From Winogradskyella bathintestinalis (GTDB taxonomy: Bacteria > Bacteroidota > Bacteroidia > Flavobacteriales > Flavobacteriaceae), in assembly GCF_030407435.1 (NCBI RefSeq), contig NZ_JASDDK010000005.1, forward strand, positions 186,001-250,000: 64,000 nt of DNA, written 5' to 3'. A program made the translations under genes and the position numbers. Below the pieces are notes generated by a model. The model ran no database searches and had not been told where the DNA came from. It worked only from the letters and a program-made list of their open reading frames with translations. This document shows, piece after piece, positions 17,955 to 27,950 of this stretch (positions are counted from its first letter, which is position 1; each line of letters starts with the position of its first letter).

Positions 17955-18569
17955 TTATTCCTTAGTGCCCGTAAATACAGGCATATCATTATTCTCAGAA
18001 TTATTAACGTCTTTTCTATTAATAACCTTTTCAATGGTCATAAAGATTATTTTTAAATCCAATGAAAAAGATTGGTGGTCAACATAGTAAACATCATATT
18101 CAAATTTTTGTTCCCAACTGATCGCATTTCTTCCGTTAACTTGAGCCCACCCTGTAATACCTGGTGTAACTTCATGTCTTCTGTTTTGTTCTTTATTATA
18201 AAGTTTTAAATAGTTAGGCAACAGTGGGCGAGGCCCCACTAGACTCATATCCCCTTTTAAGACATTCAATAATTGTGGAATTTCATCTAAAGAAAACTTT
18301 CTACAAAAATTTCCCACTTTTGTAATGCGGTACATTACGGGTAAAAAATTACCTGCTTTGTCTTTTTTGTCGTTCATTGTTTTCAACTTAATAATTGTGA
18401 AAAGTCTACCATCCTTACCAGCGCGTAATTGATAGAAAAAAGGCTTACCATTATTAGAAATCGATAAAATAATAATTAATGTTAGTAATAGCGGTGATAT
18501 AATAATAAGGCCAACAAAAGCGGCCAAAAAATCAAAAAAACGTTTTATTACTATTGGATATAGTTTCAT
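17955..18569 (-). CDS. Undecaprenyl-phosphate phosphoglycosyltransferase (PglC-like small form)
   Basis: This 204-residue monotopic phosphoglycosyltransferase has one N-terminal re-entrant hydrophobic helix (about 13-37), the conserved catalytic Asp95-Glu96 in SLDEIPQ, the LVGPRP motif and the PGITGWAQVNGR motif. It is the short catalytic form, as in PglC, without the extra membrane domain of WbaP. It would load the first sugar phosphate on undecaprenyl phosphate; the PglF/PglE-like genes suggest an aminated 6-deoxy sugar. It is the last gene in the 33598-to-17955 minus-strand run. Confidence 0.9.
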   Translation of the reverse strand: MKLYPIVIKRFFDFLAAFVGLIIISPLLLTLIIILSISNNGKPFFYQLRAGKDGRLFTIIKLKTMNDKKDKAGNFLPVMYRITKVGNFCRKFSLDEIPQLLNVLKGDMSLVGPRPLLPNYLKLYNKEQNRRHEVTPGITGWAQVNGRNAISWEQKFEYDVYYVDHQSFSLDLKIIFMTIEKVINRKDVNNSENNDMPVFTGTKE

Positions 18570-18619
18570 GTGATGAAATTATAAATGCGCCATAATGCGC
18601 TCGTTTATATATTGTAAAT

Positions 18620-19753
18620 TTAATTAAGAACCTTATTTATTAATCCGATTAAGTCGTTATTAATGATGTCGACATCGAAGCGTTCTTCGGCGTATTTCCT
18701 ACTGTTTATTCCCATTTCTTTAATTTTTTCTGGATTAGTAATAAACAGTTCCATAGATTTTATTAAAGCTTCTAAATTTTGAGGCTCTATTAAAAAGCCA
18801 TTTACTCCTTCTTTCACAGATTCTCTGCAGCCTACAGAATCTGTAGTAATAATAGGATTTCCACAAGCACAGGCTTCTAAGGTCGTTCTAGGTAAACCTT
18901 CTCGGTAATAACTAGGCAGTACAAAGACATCGTTATTATGAAGATGTTCTTCAATATTTTTTTGCTTACCATGAAAAACAATTATTCTCTCCTTATGCAA
19001 CTTATTAAGTTCATCCTCGCTAATAGCAGACGGCGAGGTTTCGGGTGCTCCGATTAAATGAAATTCAGCTTTAGGATATTTAGCTTTTAATATTTTGGCA
19101 GCATCCATATATAATGCAATTCCTTTTTCTTTAATTAATCTCGCTACTAATAGAAAACTAACATGGTCTGATGGATGCTTTTCTTTAAACGAAAATTGGT
19201 TAAGGTTAACACCTGACCCACTAACAAACGCTACTTTTTGATGTTTGGAAATTACATTTCTATCTAAAAATAATTGGTGATCGTCTTTATTTTGAAATAC
19301 GATTATTTTATTTTTTCTAATGGATAGTTTGTATAGTGTTTCGTTAAATCGTTGTAGGGTTCTTGCTTTAGTAGAAAGACCTGTAAATGCATAACCCAAT
19401 CCTGTAATTAAAGAAATAACAGGAACTTTACACATATTGGCTGCCATCGATCCATAAATAACTGGCTTTACCGTATACGGAAACACTAAATCTATTTTGT
19501 TTTTTTGCATAATAGATTTCAGCTCGAGTATAGATTTAAAATCTTTTACTGGATTCAGTCCTGTACGTTGTAAGTTAAACTCAACAGGAATTGCTCCCAT
19601 AGCTTCAATTAACTTACTGTTTTTATCCGTAAAATGTGGTGCTGCCGTGAATACGTCAAAACCACTGGTTATTAAGCTTTTTATAAAATCACCTCTAAAT
19701 CCAATAAGAGAACCATCTAATGACGCAATAATTAATATTCTTTTCTTAGTCAT
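18620..19753 (-). CDS. GT4-family glycosyltransferase
   Basis: The 377-residue GT-B fold enzyme has an N-terminal acceptor domain and a C-terminal nucleotide-sugar domain with the retaining EX7E motif in REGLPRTTLEACACGNP. It resembles enzymes that add a hexose or HexNAc to the lipid-linked sugar after a PglC-type initiation. That fits its place just upstream of the PglC-like gene in the transcript. Donor and linkage cannot be read from the sequence. Confidence 0.88.
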   Translation of the reverse strand: MTKKRILIIASLDGSLIGFRGDFIKSLITSGFDVFTAAPHFTDKNSKLIEAMGAIPVEFNLQRTGLNPVKDFKSILELKSIMQKNKIDLVFPYTVKPVIYGSMAANMCKVPVISLITGLGYAFTGLSTKARTLQRFNETLYKLSIRKNKIIVFQNKDDHQLFLDRNVISKHQKVAFVSGSGVNLNQFSFKEKHPSDHVSFLLVARLIKEKGIALYMDAAKILKAKYPKAEFHLIGAPETSPSAISEDELNKLHKERIIVFHGKQKNIEEHLHNNDVFVLPSYYREGLPRTTLEACACGNPIITTDSVGCRESVKEGVNGFLIEPQNLEALIKSMELFITNPEKIKEMGINSRKYAEERFDVDIINNDLIGLINKVLN

Positions 19754-19759
19754 TTCGGT

Positions 19760-21664
19760 TTAGTTTTGTTTAAGGAAATTATATTTATACCATTTTTGAA
19801 AACAATAATAATTCCACACCCTAAACGTGCTGTCTTTTTTACTATCTAAATGATCTTTTACCAAATTTGTGATGATTTCTGCATTAAAGATCCCTTGCGA
19901 CTTAAGTAGTTCGGGTTCAATATAGCTTTCTAACTCTGATCTAAGACTTTGCCTTAACCAATCGCCCGTCGGACTACCAAATCCGCTTTTTCCTTTTTCT
20001 AAAAATTCTTTTGGAAACTGATCTCTAAAAGCTTCTTTCAGTATGTGTTTTTTATTCCAGCCTTTCATTAAATAATTTTCTGGTAAGGTATTGGCAAATT
20101 CCCATAAATCCTTATTTAAAAATGGGGCTCTACACTCTAAGGAAGTCATCATACTGGTTCTATCAACTTTCGCTAACATACCACCTTCTAAACTTAAAAT
20201 TTGATCGACTAATCTAAAATCGGTAAGTGTTTCTATTTTTTGTTTTCCTAAAACGTCTTTATATTCTTGAAAAATATTGGCTTCATAATAATCTGGAGAC
20301 ATAATTTCGGACAACTGATTGCTTGTGTTTGCTAGAGAAATAATATTCCAATAAAAATCACCTTCGTAATTAATGGCATTCAATAATTTATTAATCTGAA
20401 ATTTTTTACCTCTCGAGTCATCTTTATCAATAAGATATTTGTTACTTAATTTTGAAATGCTTTTATGAAGTCCTTTTGGTACAATACTAGAGTACCTACT
20501 GTTCATTTTGCCAATATAATATTTGTTGTAACCACCAAAAACTTCATCTCCACCATCTCCGGTCAATGCTACAGTCACATGCTCTCGAGTTTTTTCTGAG
20601 AGTAGGTGAGTAGGTAGGGCAGCTGTATCTGAGAAAGGTTCATCAAAATTCACCAATATTTCGTGAATATTATTCTTTAGATCGTTTTCATCAATTATAA
20701 ATTCATGATGATTGCTTTTTAACATTTTAGCGACAACTCTAGATTTGTCAGTTTCATCGTAGGATGCTTTTTTAAACCCTATAGAAAAAGTATCAATTTT
20801 CTTATCTGTAGATTGCGCTAAACAAAGCGAAATTATAGAAGAATCGACTCCTCCCGAAAGAAAAGTACCTAAACCTACATCTGCAATAGAACGACTATCT
20901 ACACTCTTATAAACTAAATCTTTGGTTTTAGCTTTGGCATCTTCAAAAGAAATATCAACGACTTTTGGTTTTGGTTCCGTATTTATTTTATGAATAGCGG
21001 TATGGTGTGATACCAAATCATATTCGATATAATGATTCGCTTCTAGCTTAAAAATGTTTTCATATATAGTGTGTGGTGCAGGAATATAGGTGAGTCTAAA
21101 ATAAAGGTTCAGCCCTTTTTTAGAAATATTTGGTGTAAAATCAATGGTATTAATTATAGATTTTAATTCTGAAGCCCAAATAAATTCTTTGTCCGTATGT
21201 GTGTAATACAAGGGTTTTTCACCGAAGAAATCACGTGCAATAAAAAGTTTGTTGATGTTTTTGTCATATATGCTAAATCCATACATCCCATCTAGCCATT
21301 GAAAAGATGCTACTCCAAATTTCTCATAAGCCTTAAGAATAACTTCAGTATCGCTTGATGTTTTGAAAGTTACACCGTCAGCTTCAAGTTTAGATTTAAG
21401 TATTTTATAATTGTATATTTCACCATTGAAAACAATAACAATCTGTTTATCATCTGAAAATATAGGCTGTTTACCTGAAGATAAATCTATAATAGACAAT
21501 CGTCGCATTCCCATACCAACAGTAAATTGATCATTTTCTTCAGAAAATAATCCATCCTCATCAGGCCCTCTATGAATAATTAAATTATTCATAGCATTAA
21601 GGGTTGCTGTTATGTCGTCTTTATTTCGATTGGTTTTGGCGATAATGCCGTTAATTCCGCACAT
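19760..21664 (-). CDS. Asparagine-synthase-like glutamine amidotransferase (copy 1)
   Basis: The 634-residue protein has an N-terminal class II glutaminase domain starting at nucleophile Cys2 (MCGINGII, with RRLSIID and FNGEIYN), and a synthetase domain with the ATP pyrophosphatase loop SGGVDSS at 270-276 and LTGDGGDEVFGGY. The fold activates a carboxylate as an AMP ester and transfers ammonia from glutamine. Inside a polysaccharide locus such enzymes are commonly linked to amidation of uronic acids rather than to free asparagine synthesis; that is inference here. It is 6 bp upstream of the GT4 gene, and a second, divergent copy lies at 30863. Confidence 0.9.
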   Translation of the reverse strand: MCGINGIIAKTNRNKDDITATLNAMNNLIIHRGPDEDGLFSEENDQFTVGMGMRRLSIIDLSSGKQPIFSDDKQIVIVFNGEIYNYKILKSKLEADGVTFKTSSDTEVILKAYEKFGVASFQWLDGMYGFSIYDKNINKLFIARDFFGEKPLYYTHTDKEFIWASELKSIINTIDFTPNISKKGLNLYFRLTYIPAPHTIYENIFKLEANHYIEYDLVSHHTAIHKINTEPKPKVVDISFEDAKAKTKDLVYKSVDSRSIADVGLGTFLSGGVDSSIISLCLAQSTDKKIDTFSIGFKKASYDETDKSRVVAKMLKSNHHEFIIDENDLKNNIHEILVNFDEPFSDTAALPTHLLSEKTREHVTVALTGDGGDEVFGGYNKYYIGKMNSRYSSIVPKGLHKSISKLSNKYLIDKDDSRGKKFQINKLLNAINYEGDFYWNIISLANTSNQLSEIMSPDYYEANIFQEYKDVLGKQKIETLTDFRLVDQILSLEGGMLAKVDRTSMMTSLECRAPFLNKDLWEFANTLPENYLMKGWNKKHILKEAFRDQFPKEFLEKGKSGFGSPTGDWLRQSLRSELESYIEPELLKSQGIFNAEIITNLVKDHLDSKKDSTFRVWNYYCFQKWYKYNFLKQN

Positions 21665-21675
21665 TTATTGTCTTG

Positions 21676-22827
21676 TTAATTCTGTATAAAGTGGTTAAAT
21701 TTTGTATAAATACTATCTAATCGGTATTCTTTAGCGCGCTGTACACCAAGTATGCTAAACCTTACTCTTTCTTCTGGATTACTGTGAAAATAATCTAGGG
21801 CCTTAGATAAGCCTATATGATCATCATTATTAACTAGTAAACCGTATTTGCCAATAAAATATTCCCCATCTTCAATATTAATTTCTTTATTCTCATTTAA
21901 TAATTCTAAAGGCCCAGAGAGACAATTGGTTGATATACTTGGTAAACCGATTGCCATAGCTTCTATTAAAGCATTTGGAAATCCTTCAGTAAACGAGGAA
22001 AGTACAAAACATTGACTGTTTAATAAATAATCATTAACATTTTTTACTTTTCCTTTAAGAAATATACTGTCATTGAGCTGAAAATTTCTAATCTCTTCTT
22101 GTAAATAACCCTGTAATTCGCCAGCTCCTAGTATTAAAAATTTATATTTTAGACTTGAAGCTTTAAGAGCACGAACCACCATAATCTGATTCTTTCTTTT
22201 ATTTAAAGTGCCAGCAGTTATAATATTTAGAGCGTTAAAAGGTCTAATCAAAGTACTCGAATCTATTGTTTGCCCAGGTATCTCTATGGGATTATAAATG
22301 ACCTCCATTGGAATGTTTACATCAAAATTCTCCTTTAAATCTCGATTTATATGAACTGAATTTGAAAATAACGCATCACATCTATTATAGAAAATAGGGT
22401 AGAACACCTTAGAAATATAAAAAGAAAGTTTACTAGTGACATTATCTGACGGGAAACCTCTTTCACTAATAATTGTCTTTACATTTTTTGTCAGCATTGA
22501 AATCATGCCATTGATTAAATTTGGAAATGCTAAAAAAGAAATAGAAATGGTAATATTGTTTGTTTTAACAAAGCGGTAATATTGTATGATAAATTTAAAC
22601 GCATCTGTAATTTTTGGAAAGAAAGATCGATCTATGCCTTTATTAGAAAGAACAACTATCTTAGCCTCTTTGGGAACTGGAAAGTGAATAACATCATAAA
22701 ACATAACTAAGGTCACATTATAGTCACTTATTAGTTTTTTAAGAAGAAGACTGATAACCTTTTCAGCTCCACCACTTCCTAAAGATATGCAAAGAATGCT
22801 AATGTTTTGTTTTGAATTTGGGGACAT
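21676..22827 (-). CDS. GT4-family glycosyltransferase
   Basis: The 383-residue GT-B enzyme has the N-terminal GSGGAEKVI motif and a C-terminal TEGFPNALIEAMAIGLP donor site with the EX7E pair. It belongs to the widespread capsule/O-antigen GT4 group; the sugar is unknown. It lies 11 bp from the amidotransferase start, so they are probably co-transcribed. A 197-bp AT-rich gap precedes it. Confidence 0.88.
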   Translation of the reverse strand: MSPNSKQNISILCISLGSGGAEKVISLLLKKLISDYNVTLVMFYDVIHFPVPKEAKIVVLSNKGIDRSFFPKITDAFKFIIQYYRFVKTNNITISISFLAFPNLINGMISMLTKNVKTIISERGFPSDNVTSKLSFYISKVFYPIFYNRCDALFSNSVHINRDLKENFDVNIPMEVIYNPIEIPGQTIDSSTLIRPFNALNIITAGTLNKRKNQIMVVRALKASSLKYKFLILGAGELQGYLQEEIRNFQLNDSIFLKGKVKNVNDYLLNSQCFVLSSFTEGFPNALIEAMAIGLPSISTNCLSGPLELLNENKEINIEDGEYFIGKYGLLVNNDDHIGLSKALDYFHSNPEERVRFSILGVQRAKEYRLDSIYTKFNHFIQN

Positions 22828-23024
22828 AATTTATTCATTATACCAGAATAATTATTCAAAAAAAAATTTTGAATGGAATAAACAGTATTTTATTTAAATA
22901 TTGGATTCAAATATAATACGTAGTTGTGTTAAATATTCATTTCTTCGATTTTTTGAATGTTTTTGATGTTTAATAGCTTAGCTAAGTCTTAATTTATAAT
23001 GTAATTCTATTTTTCTTGACTATA

Positions 23025-24083
23025 CTAAGGCTTTGTTTTATTTAAGCTTTCCCAATTTAATCCTTTAAAACATGGTCCTTGAATGGTCTCATTAAATGTA
23101 ATTGAATTATGTCCACCATTCAATTCTATTAATCGAACTTTGTTATCCTTGTCAACTATAATGTCCCAACCAACTGATCGAATAAATGGAATACAATTAT
23201 GCATTCTTTTAACTTCATTTATACAATCATGAAATGACGGCAATGTTTTTCCTGCAAATAAGAAATTGCTTCCTGGGAGGTGTTTTGTTGAAACCCAATT
23301 AGGAAAATAAGCCTCTTCACATAACTGACCATTTTTAATATTTAATGCTATTTTCATGGCAGAATCAGATTTTACATGTGTATCTTTCTCTCGACCAAAC
23401 CTTAAGTAGCCGGCTTTAACGTCAATATTACCATTAAGGTCACAAGTAGAAGTAATACGGATAGTTGCTACGGATGAATTTGTAAATTCAGAGAAAAAGG
23501 GATGTTGGTCTATATATTTTTGAAAAACACCATTCCCCAATTTTTTAATTTCGTTCATTTGAAATGTGTTTTTATCAAAAAAATAAATTCCTTTACCTTG
23601 GCGTGAATCTTCGAGCTTATAAACTACTTTTTTGTTTTCAGTAAACAGTAGTTTTCTTATTAATTCCTCGTTTAGAACTTCATTATTCAAATTTAAAAAC
23701 AATTGATTGACAAAATAGCATATATCTAAAGACTGAGACTCCTTTACCAGTTTACCTATTAAAGCACTTCTGTTAGATATTTGCCCATACTCTCCATTTA
23801 TCTGTGGAACAACAATTTCTCCATAAAAATTATCTGGGATCCAACCTTCTTTAAAATCGCCGGCGAAGGCACAATAGGTATGTAACCATGGCGCATAAAT
23901 TTCACTACCAAAAGTATCATTGGCATAATCTATACATAATTTTCGGTTTTTAGGATCAAGCTTTCCCTTGTCCCTTTCAATGGTTTTAAGAACATTTCGA
24001 GCATAGTCGTTTTGTTCTTTATGAAAGACGAACATTTTGCCTTTTTCAATCATATTTTTAGCAATATGTTTTACTATTCCCAT
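23025..24083 (-). CDS. ATP-grasp protein, sugar-transfer-associated type
   Basis: This 352-residue protein is ATP-grasp-like. It has an ATP-binding lysine/glycine stretch RQGKGIYFF near residue 170 and a terminal acidic metal site in RLIELNGGHN at about 317-326. The middle SSVATIRITSTC and GYLRFGRE patterns resemble the family found beside glycosyltransferases (Pfam ATPgrasp_ST). Such proteins may ligate an amino acid or other acid to a sugar, but none of this subtype is securely characterised to my knowledge. It lies between two glycosyltransferase genes. Confidence 0.75.
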   Translation of the reverse strand: MGIVKHIAKNMIEKGKMFVFHKEQNDYARNVLKTIERDKGKLDPKNRKLCIDYANDTFGSEIYAPWLHTYCAFAGDFKEGWIPDNFYGEIVVPQINGEYGQISNRSALIGKLVKESQSLDICYFVNQLFLNLNNEVLNEELIRKLLFTENKKVVYKLEDSRQGKGIYFFDKNTFQMNEIKKLGNGVFQKYIDQHPFFSEFTNSSVATIRITSTCDLNGNIDVKAGYLRFGREKDTHVKSDSAMKIALNIKNGQLCEEAYFPNWVSTKHLPGSNFLFAGKTLPSFHDCINEVKRMHNCIPFIRSVGWDIIVDKDNKVRLIELNGGHNSITFNETIQGPCFKGLNWESLNKTKP

Positions 24084-24114
24084 TTTTTATCTATTTAGAA
24101 TGATCAACTATTTA

Positions 24115-25194
24115 TTATACAATTTTAATAAAGAATTGTTCGTAATCGCTTAGTATTTTATTTCCATTAAATTTTTTATTCACAGACTCTTTAATTTTTT
24201 CCGGATTCCATTTTCTTTCATCATAGAGTCTTTTTAAAAATTCATCTTCGTTATTTACCAAAAATCCATTAATCTCATTTTCTACAATTTCTTTAGTACC
24301 GCCAGGGACATCAAAAGCTAAAACAGGTACTCCTACAGCACAACTTTCTAACAAAGCATTTGGAAACCCTTCTGTGAATGAGCCCTGTAAAAACATATCG
24401 TGATCTATTAGATGTTTATAAACGTTATCTGTAAACTTTATATAACTAACATTTTGCTCTAAGCCCAATTCTTTTACTTTTTTAAAAATCTCATCATAAT
24501 ATGATCCTTCTCCAATTATAGTATATTGAAATGAAAAAGAAAGTTGACTCAACATTTTTAAAATTCTCTCGTGTCCTTTTAACTTGCTCAAACGACCTAT
24601 AGTAATATATTTTCTTGTTTGGTTATGATGGTTATTTGATTTTATGATATTAGTCTGTGTTATGGGATTGTTAATTACTTTGATTTTATGACTATCAATA
24701 CCATAAGCAGTTATAATACTTTGTTTCATGTCAGCAGATTGGCAAATAAAATAGTCTAACTTTTTATTCCCGTAGTCCCAGTAGTCAAAAACTGATTTTA
24801 GACTTAATATCTTGTTGTTTTGTAATTTATCAGCTTCAGAGGGAGTTTTAGTAATGAAGGTATGTCTTCCCACAAAGATTGTGTTAGAAAATAAAATAGA
24901 TATTAACCCCATCATTACATTTAAATTTGAAATTGAACTGACTACAATTTGAGGTTTCTGTTTAGAAATTATTTTTAACAGTTTAAACAAACTTTTAAGT
25001 ACTCGTGATTTATTAAGATAAATAGTGTTGGCATTTGAGACTTCATATTTATTATCCTTTTTAAATCCTATAACTATTAATGTTGAATCAAACTTTTCTT
25101 GATTGAGATTTTGAGACACAAATGATATCACACGCTCAGCTCCACCAGCTGATAGCGTAGGTAAAACAAAAAAGACTTTTATTTTAGATGTCAT
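24115..25194 (-). CDS. GT4-family glycosyltransferase
   Basis: The 359-residue GT-B protein begins with the LPTLSAGGAERVI acceptor-domain motif and carries TEGFPNALLESCAVGVP in the donor domain, with the EX7E glutamates. Sugar specificity is unknown. Its start overlaps the TupA-like gene by 11 bp, so translation is likely coupled. Confidence 0.88.
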   Translation of the reverse strand: MTSKIKVFFVLPTLSAGGAERVISFVSQNLNQEKFDSTLIVIGFKKDNKYEVSNANTIYLNKSRVLKSLFKLLKIISKQKPQIVVSSISNLNVMMGLISILFSNTIFVGRHTFITKTPSEADKLQNNKILSLKSVFDYWDYGNKKLDYFICQSADMKQSIITAYGIDSHKIKVINNPITQTNIIKSNNHHNQTRKYITIGRLSKLKGHERILKMLSQLSFSFQYTIIGEGSYYDEIFKKVKELGLEQNVSYIKFTDNVYKHLIDHDMFLQGSFTEGFPNALLESCAVGVPVLAFDVPGGTKEIVENEINGFLVNNEDEFLKRLYDERKWNPEKIKESVNKKFNGNKILSDYEQFFIKIV

Positions 25195-26131
25195 TATTTT
25201 TTATATTTAGTAGTTGTCCAAATTTAAAATCACATTCGTGTGTATAAAATTTTTGGAAACCAGAGGCATGGTGAAATGTTAATTCTCCAAAATAAATGGC
25301 TCCTCTTACCAGGTAAAAATCAACTCTTACATAAGTGAAATCTTTCGACAATGTTTCTGCGAGCAATTTCATTTCTTCAAAATTAGAAGGTTTCTTCACT
25401 TCTTTGCCATAAGGTCTTCCCCAATTACAAGGTATTAAATTCCAATTTGGATCGTATAAGTTTCTTGTTCGTTTATCGGTATGACGATCAAAATCTATCA
25501 TTACAAATACTAGTTTGCCATTAAAACAATGACACTTATAATCTTCAGGAATACTACCATCCTCATAGGTTAATAATTTTTCTACTACAATTCTTGGTTC
25601 AATATTTTTGTACTGCCATTCTATAGAACTATAATAATGATTCTCTTTTAACAGATGTTTAAAACGTTTCCTCGTTGAAACCCAATCTATTTCAGATGTA
25701 TTCCTTACTATAACTCCACCAGAACTATCATGGTTAGTTTTAATAATAAAATTGGAATCGGGCAAATTTTCAGGTCTTAAATCCTTTGGATTCTTAGTAT
25801 GGTAGAGCAGAGGAATTAAATATTTACGACCTATTTGGTTTTCGACATAGTCTCTTACTTTATATTTATCAGCTACTTTGGTATGTAAATCTTTTCTATC
25901 ATAAAGTTTAAGCCAATTTATTTTTTCGTTTAATGTTTGTGGGTTATCTAAATTGAGATTATATCCCATATGCTTTTTAAAACTTCTTTTAATAATTAAT
26001 TTATCTGGAACAATTCTTAAACCAAATATATATAATTTATAAAAAGGTCTCATAATAAAATTTCCGACAACGGTATGTCTATAGATATCAGAAATTCTAT
26101 TTCTGAGTGTTTTTCCTTCCTGATTATACAT
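25184..26131 (-). CDS. TupA-like ATP-grasp protein
   Basis: The 315-residue protein matches the TupA-like ATP-grasp group. Visible hallmarks are the NPQTLNEKINWLKLYD motif, the DKYKVRDYV motif, KTNHDSSGG in the ATP-binding loop, PEDYKCHCFNGK, and YVRVDFY/FGELTFHHASG at the metal site. The namesake TupA takes part in teichuronopeptide synthesis in Bacillus halodurans, joining amino acids to a uronic-acid polymer. By analogy this protein may form an amide on the polysaccharide; that is inference. It overlaps its neighbours on both sides by 8-11 bp. Confidence 0.82.
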   Translation of the reverse strand: MYNQEGKTLRNRISDIYRHTVVGNFIMRPFYKLYIFGLRIVPDKLIIKRSFKKHMGYNLNLDNPQTLNEKINWLKLYDRKDLHTKVADKYKVRDYVENQIGRKYLIPLLYHTKNPKDLRPENLPDSNFIIKTNHDSSGGVIVRNTSEIDWVSTRKRFKHLLKENHYYSSIEWQYKNIEPRIVVEKLLTYEDGSIPEDYKCHCFNGKLVFVMIDFDRHTDKRTRNLYDPNWNLIPCNWGRPYGKEVKKPSNFEEMKLLAETLSKDFTYVRVDFYLVRGAIYFGELTFHHASGFQKFYTHECDFKFGQLLNIKNNDI

Positions 26132-26726
26132 GCTTTATAATTGTGTTTATTTCTACCTCACCTATAACTTTGGCAGGAATACCTGCAATAACTGTATGTT
26201 CTTTTTCGAATGATTTATTGACAACAGCGTTTGCACCAATCGCTGTATTGTTTGGTATTGAAATATTGCCAAAAATTTTGGCACCAGGTGCTATATAGAC
26301 ATTATTACCAATTTGTGGAGCTTCTACTTGACCACCAGTAGCTCCAATATTTACACATACATGTATTCTACAATTAGCGCCAATTTTCGCAGCACTATTA
26401 ACAACGATTGTCCCATAATGCGCAATTGAGAGTCCAGGTCCAAATACGTTAGGAGGTATTGAAAATCCTAATTTTACTGAAATGGTTTTGAATCTGTACT
26501 TTAAATAATATAAATAAATTTGATTTAAATAACCTTTTTTACAATTTTGAAAATATTCAACTTTTCTTAGTAACTTTTGAAATTTCCAAATCGGATTGGG
26601 TGATATAACGTTTCTTATAATATTTGAGAGATTTAATTCTTCAATTTTTAAAGCTATTCGATCCTGCTCATTATAGTAGTTATAATCTAATTTTGACTGT
26701 ATCATAATGAATTGCTTAGACTTCAA
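26124..26726 (-). CDS. Serine-acetyltransferase-like hexapeptide O-acetyltransferase
   Basis: The 200-residue protein has a left-handed beta-helix in its second half (about 90-195), with the CysE-like stretch GLSIAHYGTIVV carrying the catalytic His and the I-G-A-N hexapeptide repeats. The N-terminal helical region is shorter than in housekeeping CysE. In capsule clusters such proteins usually O-acetylate a sugar. It is not of the PglD type, so it is a weak candidate for acetylating the PglE product. It overlaps the polymerase gene by 11 bp. Confidence 0.82.
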   Translation of the reverse strand: MKSKQFIMIQSKLDYNYYNEQDRIALKIEELNLSNIIRNVISPNPIWKFQKLLRKVEYFQNCKKGYLNQIYLYYLKYRFKTISVKLGFSIPPNVFGPGLSIAHYGTIVVNSAAKIGANCRIHVCVNIGATGGQVEAPQIGNNVYIAPGAKIFGNISIPNNTAIGANAVVNKSFEKEHTVIAGIPAKVIGEVEINTIIKHV

Positions 26727-27942
26727 TTTTTTTTACGTTATGAATATGGGGTTTATAAATAAGACTATCAAAAAAGGCTAAAGAAATTAATAAAGCTCTA
26801 GTATAATATATATAATGCGATACAAAACCTTCAAAAAATAATAGTGCTAAAAATATTAGATAGTAAAATTGGTCTCTTTTAAAAGAGAGCTTTAATCCTA
26901 CCCAGAAATAAATTAAATATAATATTAATGCTAAAAAACCATAATTTACTGCTAAAAACAAATAATAATTATGCGTGTTTAGAGGAACTAATCGTTGATC
27001 TGAAGTATAAGCAGTTCCATAACCAAGTGGATTTTCTATAAATTTATCAATATACATAAATAATAGGTCAGCTCTTCCACCTCCAGAACCCGAATCTTCA
27101 GCTATAATATTATCTGTATTTTTACCAAGTAATAAATCTAATCTTTCACCAGCTGCTCCTCTTGTAAATGCGGGGACATTCTCCCTAATAACTCCTGCAA
27201 ATAGAACAAGTCCTAGATATAAGCTTACAAATAAAATTATCATTTTAAAGACGCTCTTAAACAAAACAGGAGTGGTAATTTTAAAATTGACATTCCAACT
27301 ATTTGCTGTACCAAATATTAAAATTAAAATTACAGAAACTATACCACTTCTCGACATCGTTAAAAAGACAGAAACTACCATGACCCCAATAAATAAAATC
27401 TTTTTAGTTTTAAATTTAGAGAGAAAAACTAATACTCCTAAAGCTAAAAATTTTATTCCCGATGATGCCTGATTAGGGTTTTCGCCAAACCCTCCCTTTC
27501 GTACGGCCTCTCCTAGTTTAACACTATATTTGGGCAGACCAATAAAAAAATCATACCATACACTTCCCGCTAAAGTTACAAATGCACCAAACATAACTAA
27601 AAAGACTAACCATTTGTCTTCTGTTCTAAAAAATTGAACTGCAAACATATATAACAAGACGGCAATGGCATCTAACGATATTTTTTTTACAATTAAATCC
27701 ATAGGTGCAGGACTAACAGCTGCATACACCATAGCAAAAAATAAAATTGAAGCGAGTATTTTAAAAGAATGAGACTTTACTAGATCTCCAAAATCTAAAA
27801 CAGAATATTTTAAAAAACCTATAACTATAAACAGGGGAATTAAAAAGGAAGAAGGCTGAACAGGTATTATACCTATACGAAACAAGAAAATATCAGCATA
27901 CGAGGCAAACAATACAAGTAAAATGGCTAATATATATTTCAT
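26716..27942 (-). CDS. O-antigen/capsule polymerase-like membrane protein (Wzy or ligase family)
   Basis: The 408-residue protein has about 10-12 membrane helices and a large periplasmic loop at about 240-320. That loop carries AGERLDLLLGK, the GGGRADLL region and NPLGYGTAYTS, followed by NTHNYYLFLAVNYG, a pattern typical of the Wzy_C/WaaL group. In a locus with Wzx, Wza and Wzc it is the obvious polymerase candidate. Confidence 0.82.
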   Translation of the reverse strand: MKYILAILLVLFASYADIFLFRIGIIPVQPSSFLIPLFIVIGFLKYSVLDFGDLVKSHSFKILASILFFAMVYAAVSPAPMDLIVKKISLDAIAVLLYMFAVQFFRTEDKWLVFLVMFGAFVTLAGSVWYDFFIGLPKYSVKLGEAVRKGGFGENPNQASSGIKFLALGVLVFLSKFKTKKILFIGVMVVSVFLTMSRSGIVSVILILIFGTANSWNVNFKITTPVLFKSVFKMIILFVSLYLGLVLFAGVIRENVPAFTRGAAGERLDLLLGKNTDNIIAEDSGSGGGRADLLFMYIDKFIENPLGYGTAYTSDQRLVPLNTHNYYLFLAVNYGFLALILYLIYFWVGLKLSFKRDQFYYLIFLALLFFEGFVSHYIYYTRALLISLAFFDSLIYKPHIHNVKKIEV

Positions 27943-27950
27943 AGATAATT

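Noticed and set aside
17940-17955. 16-bp perfect palindrome AACTTTATATAAAGTT at the convergent junction of the HAD and sugar-transferase genes
   Set aside because: Stem is short and AT-only apart from two pairs, and overlaps a stop codon; too weak to call as a terminator.
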